This document shows positions 9,886-18,460 of a stretch of DNA of 45,525 bases, piece after piece (position 1 is the first letter of the stretch; every line of letters starts with the position of its first letter). Under the pieces are notes generated by a model. The model worked only from the letters and a program-made list of their open reading frames with translations. It ran no database searches and had not been told where the DNA came from. A program made the translations under genes and the position numbers. Source of the DNA: Gemmatimonadota bacterium (GTDB taxonomy: Bacteria > Gemmatimonadota > Gemmatimonadetes > Gemmatimonadales > Gemmatimonadaceae); the NCBI GenBank assembly GCA_031127085.1, contig JARIEY010000005.1:1-45525 (forward strand). Reading direction: 5' to 3'.

Positions 9886-10227
9886 CAGGCACCCAAGGCG
9901 TGAGAAGGACCGACCGGGGGGCGCACGGCATGGTCGAGCGCGCGACTCCGGGCCGGTGATGGCATCGGGTGCGGGCGTGTAAGTATCGACCCGTGGTGCC
10001 ATCGGGGGCAAGCGTACCGCAGCGCACCGCGCACTGCGCACTGCGCACCGCGCACTGCGCACCGCGCACTGGGCGCCGCGCACGAGCGTCGCACGCACCG
10101 CGCACGAATGCGCTATCTTTCACTCAAGCGGCCAAAACACGCGGCCGCGGTCCACGAACGCACGGGCGACGATGCTCGGCGGCGCCTAGCCACCGGTGTG
10201 CCTTGCCCGTCCCCTCGGGAACGCACA
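9886..10227. other. Divergent intergenic region with heptad repeat
   Basis: This 342-bp stretch separates the membrane hydrolase (minus) from the small membrane protein (plus). It must hold both promoters, but no convincing -10/-35 pair was found. Its main feature is the GCGCACY tandem repeat near its centre. Open frames crossing it are low-complexity and look like chance readings of the repeat. Confidence 0.6.
10022..10084. repeat. GCGCACY heptanucleotide tandem repeat
   Basis: Seven exact consecutive copies of GCGCAC(C/T) occupy 10022-10070, followed by a degenerate copy and GCGCACG up to 10084. The C/T position alternates in a near-regular pattern. The repeat lies in a divergent promoter region, where a change in copy number would alter spacing. 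Confidence 0.9.
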
Positions 10228-10635
10228 ATGAGCACGCGCGGCTGGCAATGGTTGTTCTGGGCACTCCTCGTCGCTTGGGTCACCTTCGCCGTACTCGAGG
10301 CGACAGGATTCGGCCCGTACGCGATTCGAGCCTATGGCGCCGACCTCGCCGTGCCGGCCTGGCTCTACATCGTCCTCCGCTCGCTCGACAATCCGAACCG
10401 CCGGCGCGTTATCCGTCGTCACCTCGGGCGCACCCCGCAAACGGCCGCCGGACTCCTGTTCGCGGCCAGTACGGCCACCGAGCTCAGCCAACGCTTCGTT
10501 CCGAACGGCCCCTTTCCCGGCACGTTTGATCCGCGTGACATCGCGTCGTTCGGGGTGGGCATCGCGATCGTCTATTGGCTCGATCGGCGCACTCCGCTGC
10601 GCGCGGACTTCCGCAAACGCAACACGGTGAACTGA
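10228..10635 (+). CDS. Small VanZ-like membrane protein, function unknown
   Basis: The protein has 135 residues from the ATG at 10228. Longer in-frame starts exist upstream, but that extension is Arg/His-rich and lacks hydrophobic character. Four hydrophobic stretches are visible (near residues 8-25, 34-48, 70-82 and 105-120). The arrangement ELSQ ... FDPRDI ... G resembles the Glu-x-x-Gln and Asp-x-x-Asp pattern of VanZ-like and DUF2809-like membrane proteins, but the match is weak and made by eye. It ends ~46 bp before the convergent thiolase stop. No function can be assigned. Confidence 0.6.
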   Translation: MSTRGWQWLFWALLVAWVTFAVLEATGFGPYAIRAYGADLAVPAWLYIVLRSLDNPNRRRVIRRHLGRTPQTAAGLLFAASTATELSQRFVPNGPFPGTFDPRDIASFGVGIAIVYWLDRRTPLRADFRKRNTVN

Positions 10636-10681
10636 GCGTCCTGCCTCGGTTCACCGTGCCGAGCCGCCGCACCTTGCGCTG

Positions 10682-11857
10682 CTACGCCTTGTACACCTCA
10701 AAAATCCCGGCCGCGCCCATGCCGCCGCCGATACACATCGTCACCATCCCCAGTCCGCCACCCGCCGCGCCCAACGCGTGCACGAGTTGCGCGGTGAGCT
10801 TGGCTCCCGTCGCGCCCAGCGGATGACCAAGGGCGATGGCGCCGCCATTCACGTTGGTGATGGCTGCGTCCATGCCGAGCTCCTTCATCACGGCCAGCCC
10901 CTGCACGGCAAAGGCCTCGTTGAGCTCGATCATCCTGATGTCGCCGAGCGCGAGGCCCGCCTTGTTCAGCGCCTTCGGCACGGCCTTGATGGGACCGACG
11001 CCCATGATGTCGGGCGCCACGCCGCCAACCGCAAACGTCACGAAGCGCGCGAGCGGCGTGAGCCCGAGTTCCTTGGCCTTGTCGGCGCTCATCATCACCA
11101 GCGCGGCCGCGCCATCGCTCAGCGGCGACGAGTTGCCCGCCGTCACCACGCCCTTCGCTGCAAACGCGGGTTTGAGCTTTCCCAGCCCCTCGAGCGTCGT
11201 CTCGGCGCGCGGCATTTCATCCACGGCGAAGGTCGACATCTCCGTGGACTTTCTGGCGCCGGAGTAGCTCACCTTCGCCACCGGCACCGGAACAATCTCA
11301 TTGGCAAACGCGCCACGTGCGATCGCGGCCACCGCCTTCTGCTGCGATCCCAGCGCGAACTCGTCGGCCTGCGCACGCGTGATCCCCCACTGCGCGGCCA
11401 CACGCTCGGCGGTGAAGCCCATCCCGATGTTCTCCTCCACCTGCTCGGGATGCAGCCGCGTATGATGGCCGCCCATCGGGACGACACTCATCATCTCCAC
11501 GCCGCCGGCGATCACCACGTCGCACATCCCCGACATGATCGACTGCGCCGCCATCGCCACCGTCTGCAGTCCCGACGAGCAGAAGCGGTTGACCGTCGCC
11601 GCCGACACCTCCACGGGGAACCCGGCGCGCAGCACCGCCATGCGCGCGATGTTCAGTCCCTGCGCCCCCTCAGGCATGGCGCAGCCCCACAACACGTCAT
11701 CAACCAGCGCGGGGTCGAGCTTCGCCCGCTGCACCGCCGCCTTGAGCACCTCGGCCGACAGGTCGATGGGATGCACGGAGGCCAGGCCTCCGTCCTTCTT
11801 GCCGCGAGCGACGGCCGTGCGGACCGCGCTCACGATCACTGCGTCCTTCATCTGCAT
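10682..11857 (-). CDS. fadA: Acetyl-CoA acyltransferase (thiolase)
   Basis: The protein has 391 residues, the normal thiolase length. It carries the three family signatures: acyl-accepting C93 in NRFCSSG, the NGGAIALGHPLGATG segment with the active-site His, and C-terminal CIGGGMGA with the second catalytic Cys. The start is the first of two close ATGs, with GGGAG 8 nt upstream. It lies 53 bp downstream of a FadN-type dehydrogenase/hydratase on the same strand. The pair would perform hydration, oxidation and thiolysis of fatty acyl-CoA. A biosynthetic acetyl-CoA C-acetyltransferase is the alternative, but the operon favours a degradative role. Confidence 0.93.
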   Translation of the reverse strand: MQMKDAVIVSAVRTAVARGKKDGGLASVHPIDLSAEVLKAAVQRAKLDPALVDDVLWGCAMPEGAQGLNIARMAVLRAGFPVEVSAATVNRFCSSGLQTVAMAAQSIMSGMCDVVIAGGVEMMSVVPMGGHHTRLHPEQVEENIGMGFTAERVAAQWGITRAQADEFALGSQQKAVAAIARGAFANEIVPVPVAKVSYSGARKSTEMSTFAVDEMPRAETTLEGLGKLKPAFAAKGVVTAGNSSPLSDGAAALVMMSADKAKELGLTPLARFVTFAVGGVAPDIMGVGPIKAVPKALNKAGLALGDIRMIELNEAFAVQGLAVMKELGMDAAITNVNGGAIALGHPLGATGAKLTAQLVHALGAAGGGLGMVTMCIGGGMGAAGIFEVYKA

Positions 11858-11910
11858 GGTCTCATCTCCCGGTCCGCCCCAAGGGCGGACCCGCAGGTCT
11901 CGTGGGGTGG

Positions 11911-14226
11911 TCAGTTGCGAAGCGGCTTACCGGTCTCGAGCATGTACTGCATGCGCGCCTGCGTCTCCTTGGTGCCCAGCAGGCGCAGGCAGGCGTCACG
12001 CTCCAGGTCAATCAGGTCCTGCTCGGTCACCTCGCGCGGCGGCCCGTCGCCGCCCGCCAGCACCACCGCCACTTCATGGCCTATGCGCACATCGTGCGCG
12101 CTCGCCTGACCCGCTTCCTTGAACGAGAAGAGCGCGTAGTCGAGGTTGGCGACCGCGTCCTTGCCCAATGCACGCATCGTCATAGGCGCCGGGGCCACGT
12201 ACCCCGGTGCCAGGTCGAGCACTCGCGCCTTGGCATCGGCTATCAGCGTGTCGCGGTTCATCGAGATGCGGTCCACGGCGCGCAGGTAGCCCAGCTTGCG
12301 CGCGTCGTGCGCGCTCGTGCTCATTTGCCCCAGCGCGATCAGCTTGAAGGCGCGCTTCACGCCTTCAAAGAGATCGGCCTCTTCGTACGCCGCGAGGTCG
12401 CGCGTGAAGCGGAACGCGAGATCCTTCGTGCCGCCACCCGCCGGCAAGATGCCCACACCGACTTCCACGAGTCCCATGTACAACTCAGCGTGCGGTTGCA
12501 CGGCGTCGCAGTGCAGCGAGAACTCGCAGCCGCCGCCAAGGGTGAGCCCGAACGGAGCCGCGACCACGGGGAACGGCGCGCGGCGCAGTGACATCGACGT
12601 CTGCTGGAAGCGCGCGATGCCCGCTTCAATGGCCTTCCAGTCGCCGGCCATCAGCGCCGGGCCCTGCTGCGCGAGGTTGGCACCGGCGGTGAACGTGCGC
12701 GGATCGTCGTTGCCGATCACCAAGCCCGCGTACGAACCGTTGGCCACGCGGTCGATCGTCCGCTCCACCATGTCCAGTACGCCCGACCCCAGCGTGTTCA
12801 TCTTGCCGCAGAACTCGAGGCAGAGCACACCATCGCCGAGGTCGATGACGCGCGCTTCCTTGTTCTCGTCCACCACGTGCCCATCTGCGCGGCGCGCCGT
12901 GAGGTCAATGCGACCAGGGATCTGCGGCACCGGCGCATAGCCGGCCGTCGTTGCCATTTGCTCGGCGCTCCCGGCCCCCGCGTAGAACCCTCGGGTGGCC
13001 TGCGCAAAGAGCGGTGGCTCGGTAAAGCCGTGCGCGGCGAACTGCGCGCGCAGCCAGTCGATGCCCAGCGCGTCCATCACGCGGAACGGCCCAATCTCCC
13101 AGCCGTAGCCCCATTCGAGCGCGTGATCCACGCCGGTGATGTCGTGGGCGAGTTCGGGTGCCAGCCGCGCGGTATGATACGCGACGATCGTCAGCATCTT
13201 GCGCAGGAAGTCGCCGTACGTGCCCGGCAAGTCGCGCACCTTGGCGATGCGCGCCGTCACCGGCAGCTTGAGCAGCGCGTCAATCTCCGGCGTCGACAGT
13301 CGCACCTGAGGCACGTACTCCAGGGTGTGCCAGTCGAGCGTCTTGATCTCCTTGCCGTCTTTCTTGTAGAAGCCGCCGCCGGTCTTGTCGCCCAGCCAGC
13401 CGCGCTTTACGATCTCGTGCACCCAAGGCGGCAGCGCAAAATCCTCGCCCGTCGCTGCTCCCAGACCGGCGCTCACGTGCGCCAGCACGTCGAGCCCCGA
13501 CAGGTCGCCGGTGCGGAACGTCGCCGTCTTGGCGCGCCCAATCAGCGCGCCGGTCAGCCCGTCGACTTCGTCGATGCTGAGGTTGAACTCCTCCATCAGT
13601 TTGAACGTCGCGAACATCCCGAAGACTCCGAGCCGGTTGGCCACGAAGCCCGGCACGTCCTTGCACAGCACAATCCCCTTGCCCATGCAGCGCTCGGAGA
13701 ACGCGCGCATCGCGGCCAGCGTCTCCGGCGCCGTGTACGGCGTCGGAATGATTTCCAGCAGGTGCATGTAGCGCGGCGGATTGAAATAGTGCGTACCCAG
13801 GAAGAGCCGCTTGAACGCGTCCGAACGCCCCTGCAACAGCACGTCCATGGGAATGCCCGACGTGTTCGACGTCACGATGGCACGCGGTGCGATCTGTTCG
13901 AGCCGCGCAAACAGTTCCTGTTTGGGCTTCGGCTGCTCGATGATGACCTCGACGATCCAGTCGCAGTCGGCGAGCAGTTCCAGATGATCCACCGTGTTGC
14001 CCGTGGTGACGAGCGCCGCGCGGTCGCCATCCATAAAGGCGGCGGGCTTGGCCTTTCGCGCTTTCTCGAGTCCCTTGCGGGCCGGGGCCGAACGGTCAGG
14101 GGATGCGAGGTCGTCGCTGCCGGGAATGTCGAGCAGGACAACGGGGAAGCCGGCGGAGGCCGCGAGGGCGGCAATGCCGCTCCCCATGACGCCGGCGCCG
14201 ACAACACCGACTTTCGTGATGCGCAT
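11911..14226 (-). CDS. fadN: FadN-type 3-hydroxyacyl-CoA dehydrogenase / enoyl-CoA hydratase
   Basis: The protein has 771 residues from the ATG at 14224-14226, with AGAGGAG about 6 nt upstream. The N-terminal dinucleotide-binding motif is GVVGAGVMGSGIA (residues ~6-18). It is followed by the dehydrogenase NAD and C-terminal domains (SNTSGIP, HYFNPPRYMHLLEI, DVPGFVANRLG). The enoyl-CoA hydratase/isomerase domain is at the C-terminus (roughly 490-680; TFTAGANLAQQGPAL, GLTLGGGCEFSLHCD, VGVGILPAGGGT). This domain order is opposite to FadB and matches Bacillus FadN. It is co-transcribed with the downstream thiolase. It would convert enoyl-CoA to 3-ketoacyl-CoA in the cytoplasm. Confidence 0.92.
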   Translation of the reverse strand: MRITKVGVVGAGVMGSGIAALAASAGFPVVLLDIPGSDDLASPDRSAPARKGLEKARKAKPAAFMDGDRAALVTTGNTVDHLELLADCDWIVEVIIEQPKPKQELFARLEQIAPRAIVTSNTSGIPMDVLLQGRSDAFKRLFLGTHYFNPPRYMHLLEIIPTPYTAPETLAAMRAFSERCMGKGIVLCKDVPGFVANRLGVFGMFATFKLMEEFNLSIDEVDGLTGALIGRAKTATFRTGDLSGLDVLAHVSAGLGAATGEDFALPPWVHEIVKRGWLGDKTGGGFYKKDGKEIKTLDWHTLEYVPQVRLSTPEIDALLKLPVTARIAKVRDLPGTYGDFLRKMLTIVAYHTARLAPELAHDITGVDHALEWGYGWEIGPFRVMDALGIDWLRAQFAAHGFTEPPLFAQATRGFYAGAGSAEQMATTAGYAPVPQIPGRIDLTARRADGHVVDENKEARVIDLGDGVLCLEFCGKMNTLGSGVLDMVERTIDRVANGSYAGLVIGNDDPRTFTAGANLAQQGPALMAGDWKAIEAGIARFQQTSMSLRRAPFPVVAAPFGLTLGGGCEFSLHCDAVQPHAELYMGLVEVGVGILPAGGGTKDLAFRFTRDLAAYEEADLFEGVKRAFKLIALGQMSTSAHDARKLGYLRAVDRISMNRDTLIADAKARVLDLAPGYVAPAPMTMRALGKDAVANLDYALFSFKEAGQASAHDVRIGHEVAVVLAGGDGPPREVTEQDLIDLERDACLRLLGTKETQARMQYMLETGKPLRN

Positions 14227-14450
14227 CAGGGCTCCTCTGAGGGGCCTGCAGGATAGGGGAGGCGCGGGTTGCAAGGCGAACCGCACCTCCTCCGAATCTA
14301 CTGATTGCCGACCGCGCCCGTTGGCACCGGCTCCGCAGCGCCCGCCCCCTGCCGCCGCGGGCTTCGACAGGCAACTATTCGTGATCCCGCTTTTCTGATG
14401 CCGACCTCGGCGGCCCAAGTGCCCTTGGCTCCTCTCGCACTGATCGTCCC

Positions 14451-15689
14451 GTGACCACGGTGGATTCCACCGAGGTGCTCGTCGCACGGCAGCCGATCTT
14501 CGACCGGTCGGACAAGCTCGTCGGGTACGAGCTGCTGTATCGCGCCGCCAGCGCCGACACCACGGCGCGCGGTGCTGACGCGCTGACGATGTCCACCACC
14601 ACGCTGATCAACGGCGTGCTCTCCATCGGCTTCGACCGCCTCATCGGGCGCGCCCGCGCGTGGGTCAACGTGCCGGCCCAGTTGCTGCTCGACCAGCACT
14701 GGCGTGTGCTCGACCGCGCGCGCTGCATGATCGAGATCCTCGAGACGGTGCCGGCCAACGAGCAGACGCTGGCCGCCTGCATGGCCCTCCGCGACGCGGG
14801 GTACGAGATGGCGCTCGATGACTTCGTGGCGGGCCCGGAGTACGAGCCTTTCGTCATCCTCGCCAGCGTCGTGAAGCTCGACGTGCTCGGGCAGACCCCC
14901 GACTCGCTCAAGCCGATGGTCGCGCGGCTGCGCCGGCACAAAGGGATCAAGCTGCTCGCCGAGCGCGTGGAAACACACGAGGAACTGGCGGCGTGGCGCA
15001 AGGCGGGCTTCGACTACTTCCAGGGCTACGTCTTCGCACGCCCCGAGATTGTCGCCGATCGCGATCTCCATCCGCGCCTCGCCGGCATCGTCACCCTGAT
15101 GAACCGGCTCAACCAGCCCGATGTCAGCGACCGCGAACTGGAGGAGGCGTTTCAGGCCGATCCGGCCCTCGCGCTGCGCCTGCTGCGCATCGCTAACAGC
15201 GCCGCGATGGGCGTCGGCGGCGTTGCCTCCATCCGTCAGGCCATTCGCCTGGTCGGGCGCGCCATGCTGCACCGCTGGCTGGCCCTGCTGTTCAGCGCCT
15301 CGGCGCCGCGGTCCAACGATGTGGATGCGGAGCGCCTGCTCAGCGCGGTGGAACGTGCCCGGATGTGTGAGTTGCTGGCAATCGCGGCCGGCCGCGAGCG
15401 GGAATCGTCGACGCTTTTCCTCACCGGGCTCCTCTCCGCGCTCGACGCGCTGCTCGGCGTGGGGATGGAGACGCTCGTGGCACGCATTCACGTGGTCGAC
15501 GACGTGGAAGCGGCGTTGCTCCGGCGCGAAGGCCCGTTGGCCGACGTGCTCCTGCTGGCGGAAGCGTGTCAGCGCGCCGAGTGGGCGGCGGCGGCCGATC
15601 GCGCGGCGGCGCAAGGCGTCACCGAGGCGCTTCCTCCGATCACCAGCGAAGCGGCCGATTGGGCGCGGCGGGCCCTGCTCGGCGCCTGA
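14451..15689 (+). CDS. EAL-HDOD signalling protein (YuxH/CdgJ-like)
   Basis: The protein has 412 residues with a GTG start. The N-terminal half (~8-205) is a divergent EAL domain starting LVARQPIFDRSDKLVGYELL. Many metal and substrate positions look kept: E in YELLYR, N in VNVPAQ, E in EILETV, DD in LDDF, K in VVKLD, E in LAERVE and Q in YFQGY. The C-terminal half (~210-400) is an HDOD domain (ADPALALRLLRIANSAAMG). Relatives of this architecture regulate motility; CdgJ of Vibrio is a c-di-GMP phosphodiesterase, while many others are thought inactive. It lies 5 bp from the convergent motB stop, which fits a motility role. Catalytic activity is uncertain. Confidence 0.88.
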   Translation: MTTVDSTEVLVARQPIFDRSDKLVGYELLYRAASADTTARGADALTMSTTTLINGVLSIGFDRLIGRARAWVNVPAQLLLDQHWRVLDRARCMIEILETVPANEQTLAACMALRDAGYEMALDDFVAGPEYEPFVILASVVKLDVLGQTPDSLKPMVARLRRHKGIKLLAERVETHEELAAWRKAGFDYFQGYVFARPEIVADRDLHPRLAGIVTLMNRLNQPDVSDRELEEAFQADPALALRLLRIANSAAMGVGGVASIRQAIRLVGRAMLHRWLALLFSASAPRSNDVDAERLLSAVERARMCELLAIAAGRERESSTLFLTGLLSALDALLGVGMETLVARIHVVDDVEAALLRREGPLADVLLLAEACQRAEWAAAADRAAAQGVTEALPPITSEAADWARRALLGA

Positions 15690-15694
15690 GAGCG

Positions 15695-16534
15695 CTAGCC
15701 CGTAATTGGCCGCGCCGGCGCCGGCGGGCGCGTGGGCACTTCCGCATCGCTGATTGCCGCATTGGTGAACGGCAGCACCAGCGTGATGCGGCGGTTCTGC
15801 GGCGCGAACGGATCGTTGGCAATTCGTGGACGCGTGTCGGCGAGCCCGCGCACTTCGGTGATGCGTGCCGGCGGGAAGCCCGATTCCTCGAGAATGCGCC
15901 GCGCCGCGTTGGCGCGGTCGGCCGACAGCTCCCAGTTCGTGTAGCCAGCCTGCGCGCTGTAGCGCGTGGCGTCGGTGTGCCCTTCCACGATCACCTGGTT
16001 GTGCAGCGGAATGAGTTCCGCCGCGATGAGCTCAATCCCCGAGCGTAAGCCGGCCTTGACCGCCGCCGAGCCCGACGGAAAGAAGGTGTCGCCCGGGCCG
16101 TCCTCGATCATCTCGATGCGCAGCCCCTCTTCGGCGACGCTCACCTCGAACTTGGCCGCTCCCAGCGACCCCTTGGCGCCGTCCAGCTTGCCCTTGATCG
16201 CCTCGGCCGCCTTCTCGAACGCTTTCTCCTCCGACTTGCGGATCATCACCTTGATCTGCGCGTCGGCAATGCGTGCCGGCGTCGCGCCGTTGGCAATCGG
16301 GCTTGCCCCCGACCCGAACCCCTTCTTGTAGCCCACCGGATTGCTGAAGTAGCCCTCGATGGCCTGCTTGGTCTTGTCGTCCATGCCCAGCAGCCACATC
16401 ACCATGAAGAACGCCATCATGGCGGTCACGAAGTCGGCATAGGCGACTTTCCAGGACCCGCCGTGATGCCCACCATGCCCGCCTTTCTTGACGCGCTTGA
16501 TGATGATGGGTTTGGCGCTCTTCTTGTTGCTCAT
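15695..16534 (-). CDS. motB: Flagellar motor stator protein MotB
   Basis: The protein has 279 residues. A basic, Gly/His-rich N-terminus is followed by one transmembrane helix (~31-50) with the proton-carrying D34 in AYADFVTAMMAFF. Next come a plug/linker and an OmpA-like peptidoglycan-binding domain (~150-265; GHTDATRYS, NWELSADRANAARR, FAPQNRRI). It forms the ion-driven stator with MotA, whose gene ends 15 bp upstream; GAGG lies 6 nt before the ATG. The aspartate and the lack of sodium-specific PomB features suggest proton coupling. Confidence 0.96.
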   Translation of the reverse strand: MSNKKSAKPIIIKRVKKGGHGGHHGGSWKVAYADFVTAMMAFFMVMWLLGMDDKTKQAIEGYFSNPVGYKKGFGSGASPIANGATPARIADAQIKVMIRKSEEKAFEKAAEAIKGKLDGAKGSLGAAKFEVSVAEEGLRIEMIEDGPGDTFFPSGSAAVKAGLRSGIELIAAELIPLHNQVIVEGHTDATRYSAQAGYTNWELSADRANAARRILEESGFPPARITEVRGLADTRPRIANDPFAPQNRRITLVLPFTNAAISDAEVPTRPPAPARPITG

Positions 16535-16549
16535 AGGGGCCTCGCTGCG

Positions 16550-17407
16550 CTACGCCGCGCGGCGCCGAGTGAGATTCTCCAGCTCGGCGAACGACGGACG
16601 TTCTTCCGGCTCGATGTTACGGCGGGCGAACTCCACGGCGGACATCGGCGAATCGCCGCGTGCGAACGCGAGCAGGGCGGTCTTGATGCACAGCATGTAG
16701 GCGCCGTGCGCGCGAACCCGCCCTTCAATCGACTGCGCGATCGGACCGATCACGCCGTAGCACAGCAGAATGCCAAGGAAGGTGCCGACGAGTGCCGCCG
16801 CCACCTTCTCGCCGATCTCCGCCGCGCCGCCGCCGATGGACGACATCGTCAACACCACGCCGAGCACGGCCGCCACGATGCCGAAACCGGGCATGGCGTC
16901 GCCGACCTTGGTGATGGCATTGGGGATGTTCATGGCCTCGTGGTGCTGCTGCTCCAGGTCGGCGTCGAGGATCGCCTCGAGATGATGGTCCTCCACCGCG
17001 CCGGTGAGAAGCACTTTCAACGTGTCGCAGAGCATCGACACGGCTTCCTTGTGGTGCATGAAGCCCGGGTATTTCTTGAAGATGTCAGATTTTTCCGGTT
17101 CTTCGATGTGGGCTTCGAGCCCCACCAGGCCGTCTTTGCGCGCCTTCTGGAACACATCGTACAGGGCCTGCAGCAACTCGCCGAAGGCTTTTTCGTTGTA
17201 CGGGTTCGGTTTGAGGAGGGCGAGCGTCTCGGTGAGCGCGCCTTTCATCACGGAGGGCGGGTTGCCGACCATGAACGAGCCAAGGCCGGCGCCGCCAATG
17301 ATGACGAGCTCCGCAGGCTGGTACAGCACAGCGAGCTCACCATGTTCCATGGTGTAGCCGCCGATGATGGCGCCGAAAACGACAACGAGGCCGATAACTA
17401 TGAACAC
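16550..17407 (-). CDS. motA: Flagellar motor stator protein MotA
   Basis: The protein has 285 residues with a GTG start. Four hydrophobic helices are visible: ~2-20, ~32-50, ~155-178 and ~187-207. The large cytoplasmic loop between helices 2 and 3 carries charged residues for contact with FliG. Family patterns include IIGGYTMEHG near the start and MPGFGIVAAVLGVVLTM in helix 3. It is the first gene of the motA-motB pair, about 100 bp from the divergent kinase-like gene, so it probably has its own promoter there. Confidence 0.95.
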   Translation of the reverse strand: MFIVIGLVVVFGAIIGGYTMEHGELAVLYQPAELVIIGGAGLGSFMVGNPPSVMKGALTETLALLKPNPYNEKAFGELLQALYDVFQKARKDGLVGLEAHIEEPEKSDIFKKYPGFMHHKEAVSMLCDTLKVLLTGAVEDHHLEAILDADLEQQHHEAMNIPNAITKVGDAMPGFGIVAAVLGVVLTMSSIGGGAAEIGEKVAAALVGTFLGILLCYGVIGPIAQSIEGRVRAHGAYMLCIKTALLAFARGDSPMSAVEFARRNIEPEERPSFAELENLTRRRAA

Positions 17408-17508
17408 AGCCGACCGTCCATCCGTGGAAGTGGGCTCCGAGGCAACACGAGCTGCCTGTGTTTAGTATCGGACGCACCCCCGCAACTCCTTACGCCCCAA
17501 TTTGATCC

Positions 17509-18168
17509 ATGACTTCCCCCCCCCCGGCGGCGGGCGCCGCGATAGTCGAGGCGATGAACGGGTTGTTCCGGGGGCTCAATCACGCCCTCTCCAACCGGGT
17601 GAACACGCTCAACACCCTGCTGGCCGTCCTGCAGGAGTCTGCGGAGTTCGATCCGGAGATCGTCCGGGCGCTGGCCGCCGAGGAAGCCCGGTTCGAGGCG
17701 CTGCTGCAACTGTACCGGCAGATGCCCCTTGAACTCGGGGCCGCCCGCGAGCCGATGGTGCTGGCCGACCCGGTCAAAGACGCGCTGGCGCTCTTTGAGC
17801 ATCACCTCGACCTCCGCATGCTGCCCTGCCAGGTGGACGGCGTGGAAACGGCGCCGCCCGTCCGCTCTCAGCGGCAGCTGCTGACGCAGGCGCTTCTCAT
17901 CCTGTTCGTCGGGGTTGGTCGCTCGCTTGTGGGGGACGAGGATGGGCACGGGTTGGTGATATCCGTCGACGAGGCCGGCGACGACGTGCGCATCACCGTG
18001 CGCACCACGCGAGCGGCGGAGTCGGCCGACGGGCCGGCCTGGCCGGCGCTCGAATGGATGGCCTCGCTACTCGCCGCCGCCGCTGATCGGGGGATCGACG
18101 CCGAGGGCCGCCCGTGGGGCCGGTTGACGCTCACGACGCTGGCGGCCGAACGCAGAAAGGGGCGCTGA
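17509..18168 (+). CDS. Degenerate histidine-kinase-like protein, possible histidine phosphotransferase
   Basis: The protein has 219 residues and was not recognised as a named family. An N-terminal helical hairpin resembles a kinase dimerisation domain: FRGLNHALSNRVNTLNTLL with H25 in an H-box-like position, then a second helix ~50-72. The rest resembles the ATPase part of histidine kinases, but the ATP-binding boxes are lost: the N-box position reads LLTQALLILFVGVGRSL without Asn, and no DxGxG is present. This is the pattern of ChpT-type phosphotransferases or of inactive kinase scaffolds. It lies between divergent motA and convergent csrA, inside motility genes. The phosphotransfer role is inferred. 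Confidence 0.55.
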   Translation: MTSPPPAAGAAIVEAMNGLFRGLNHALSNRVNTLNTLLAVLQESAEFDPEIVRALAAEEARFEALLQLYRQMPLELGAAREPMVLADPVKDALALFEHHLDLRMLPCQVDGVETAPPVRSQRQLLTQALLILFVGVGRSLVGDEDGHGLVISVDEAGDDVRITVRTTRAAESADGPAWPALEWMASLLAAAADRGIDAEGRPWGRLTLTTLAAERRKGR

Positions 18169-18178
18169 CGCGCCCCTT
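18157..18178. terminator. Hairpin overlapping the stop of the kinase-like gene
   Basis: A 9-bp stem (18157-18165 with 18170-18178) closes a 4-nt loop and includes the TGA stop at 18166-18168. It sits between the convergent kinase-like gene and csrA and ends in TT only, so termination strength is uncertain. Confidence 0.55.
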
Positions 18179-18202
18179 GGGGTCCATCGGACCTGCCGCG
18201 CC

Positions 18203-18448
18203 CTAGCTGTCGGTCGGGCGCGGTGTCGGCTTGGGGAGCTTGTCGAGCAACGACCGGGCGCTCTCGCCCGACGCGGCGCTCTTGGTGGCGCTTTCCACCT
18301 CCGCCACAATCTCCCCGCGCAGAATGCGCACATCCGCCGGCGCTTCGATGCCGAGCCGCACGCCCTTGCGGTCGACCGAGAGCACCACAATGCGCACACC
18401 CCCGTCGATGTAGATGGCGTCTCCTTCGCGGCGGGTGAGAATGAGCAT
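18203..18448 (-). CDS. csrA: Carbon storage regulator CsrA (RNA-binding translational regulator)
   Basis: The protein has 81 residues. The N-terminal ~52 residues are classical CsrA (MLILTRREGDAIYI, VRLGIEAPADVRILRGEI). The RNA-binding region near R44/E46 is kept, though the exact residue numbering is by eye. A ~28-residue Ser/Pro-rich tail makes it longer than the usual ~61-75 residues. CsrA dimers bind GGA motifs in mRNA leaders; in flagellar systems CsrA represses flagellin translation and is antagonised by FliW. It is the last gene of the minus-strand flagellar cluster, 12 bp after flgK. No fliW is seen nearby. Confidence 0.96.
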   Translation of the reverse strand: MLILTRREGDAIYIDGGVRIVVLSVDRKGVRLGIEAPADVRILRGEIVAEVESATKSAASGESARSLLDKLPKPTPRPTDS

Positions 18449-18460
18449 CCCTGGCTCGTG

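Noticed and set aside
9886-10098. N-terminal extension of the membrane hydrolase (71 more residues)
   Set aside because: The extension is translated from the heptad repeat (CAVRSAR-type repeats) and would place a non-signal sequence before the membrane anchor.
14321-14336. Possible sigma-54 promoter (TTGGCAC, then GC after the right spacing) before the EAL-HDOD gene
   Set aside because: The -24 part fits, but the -12 part reads CCGC instead of TTGC, and it lies ~115 bp from the start; too weak to call.
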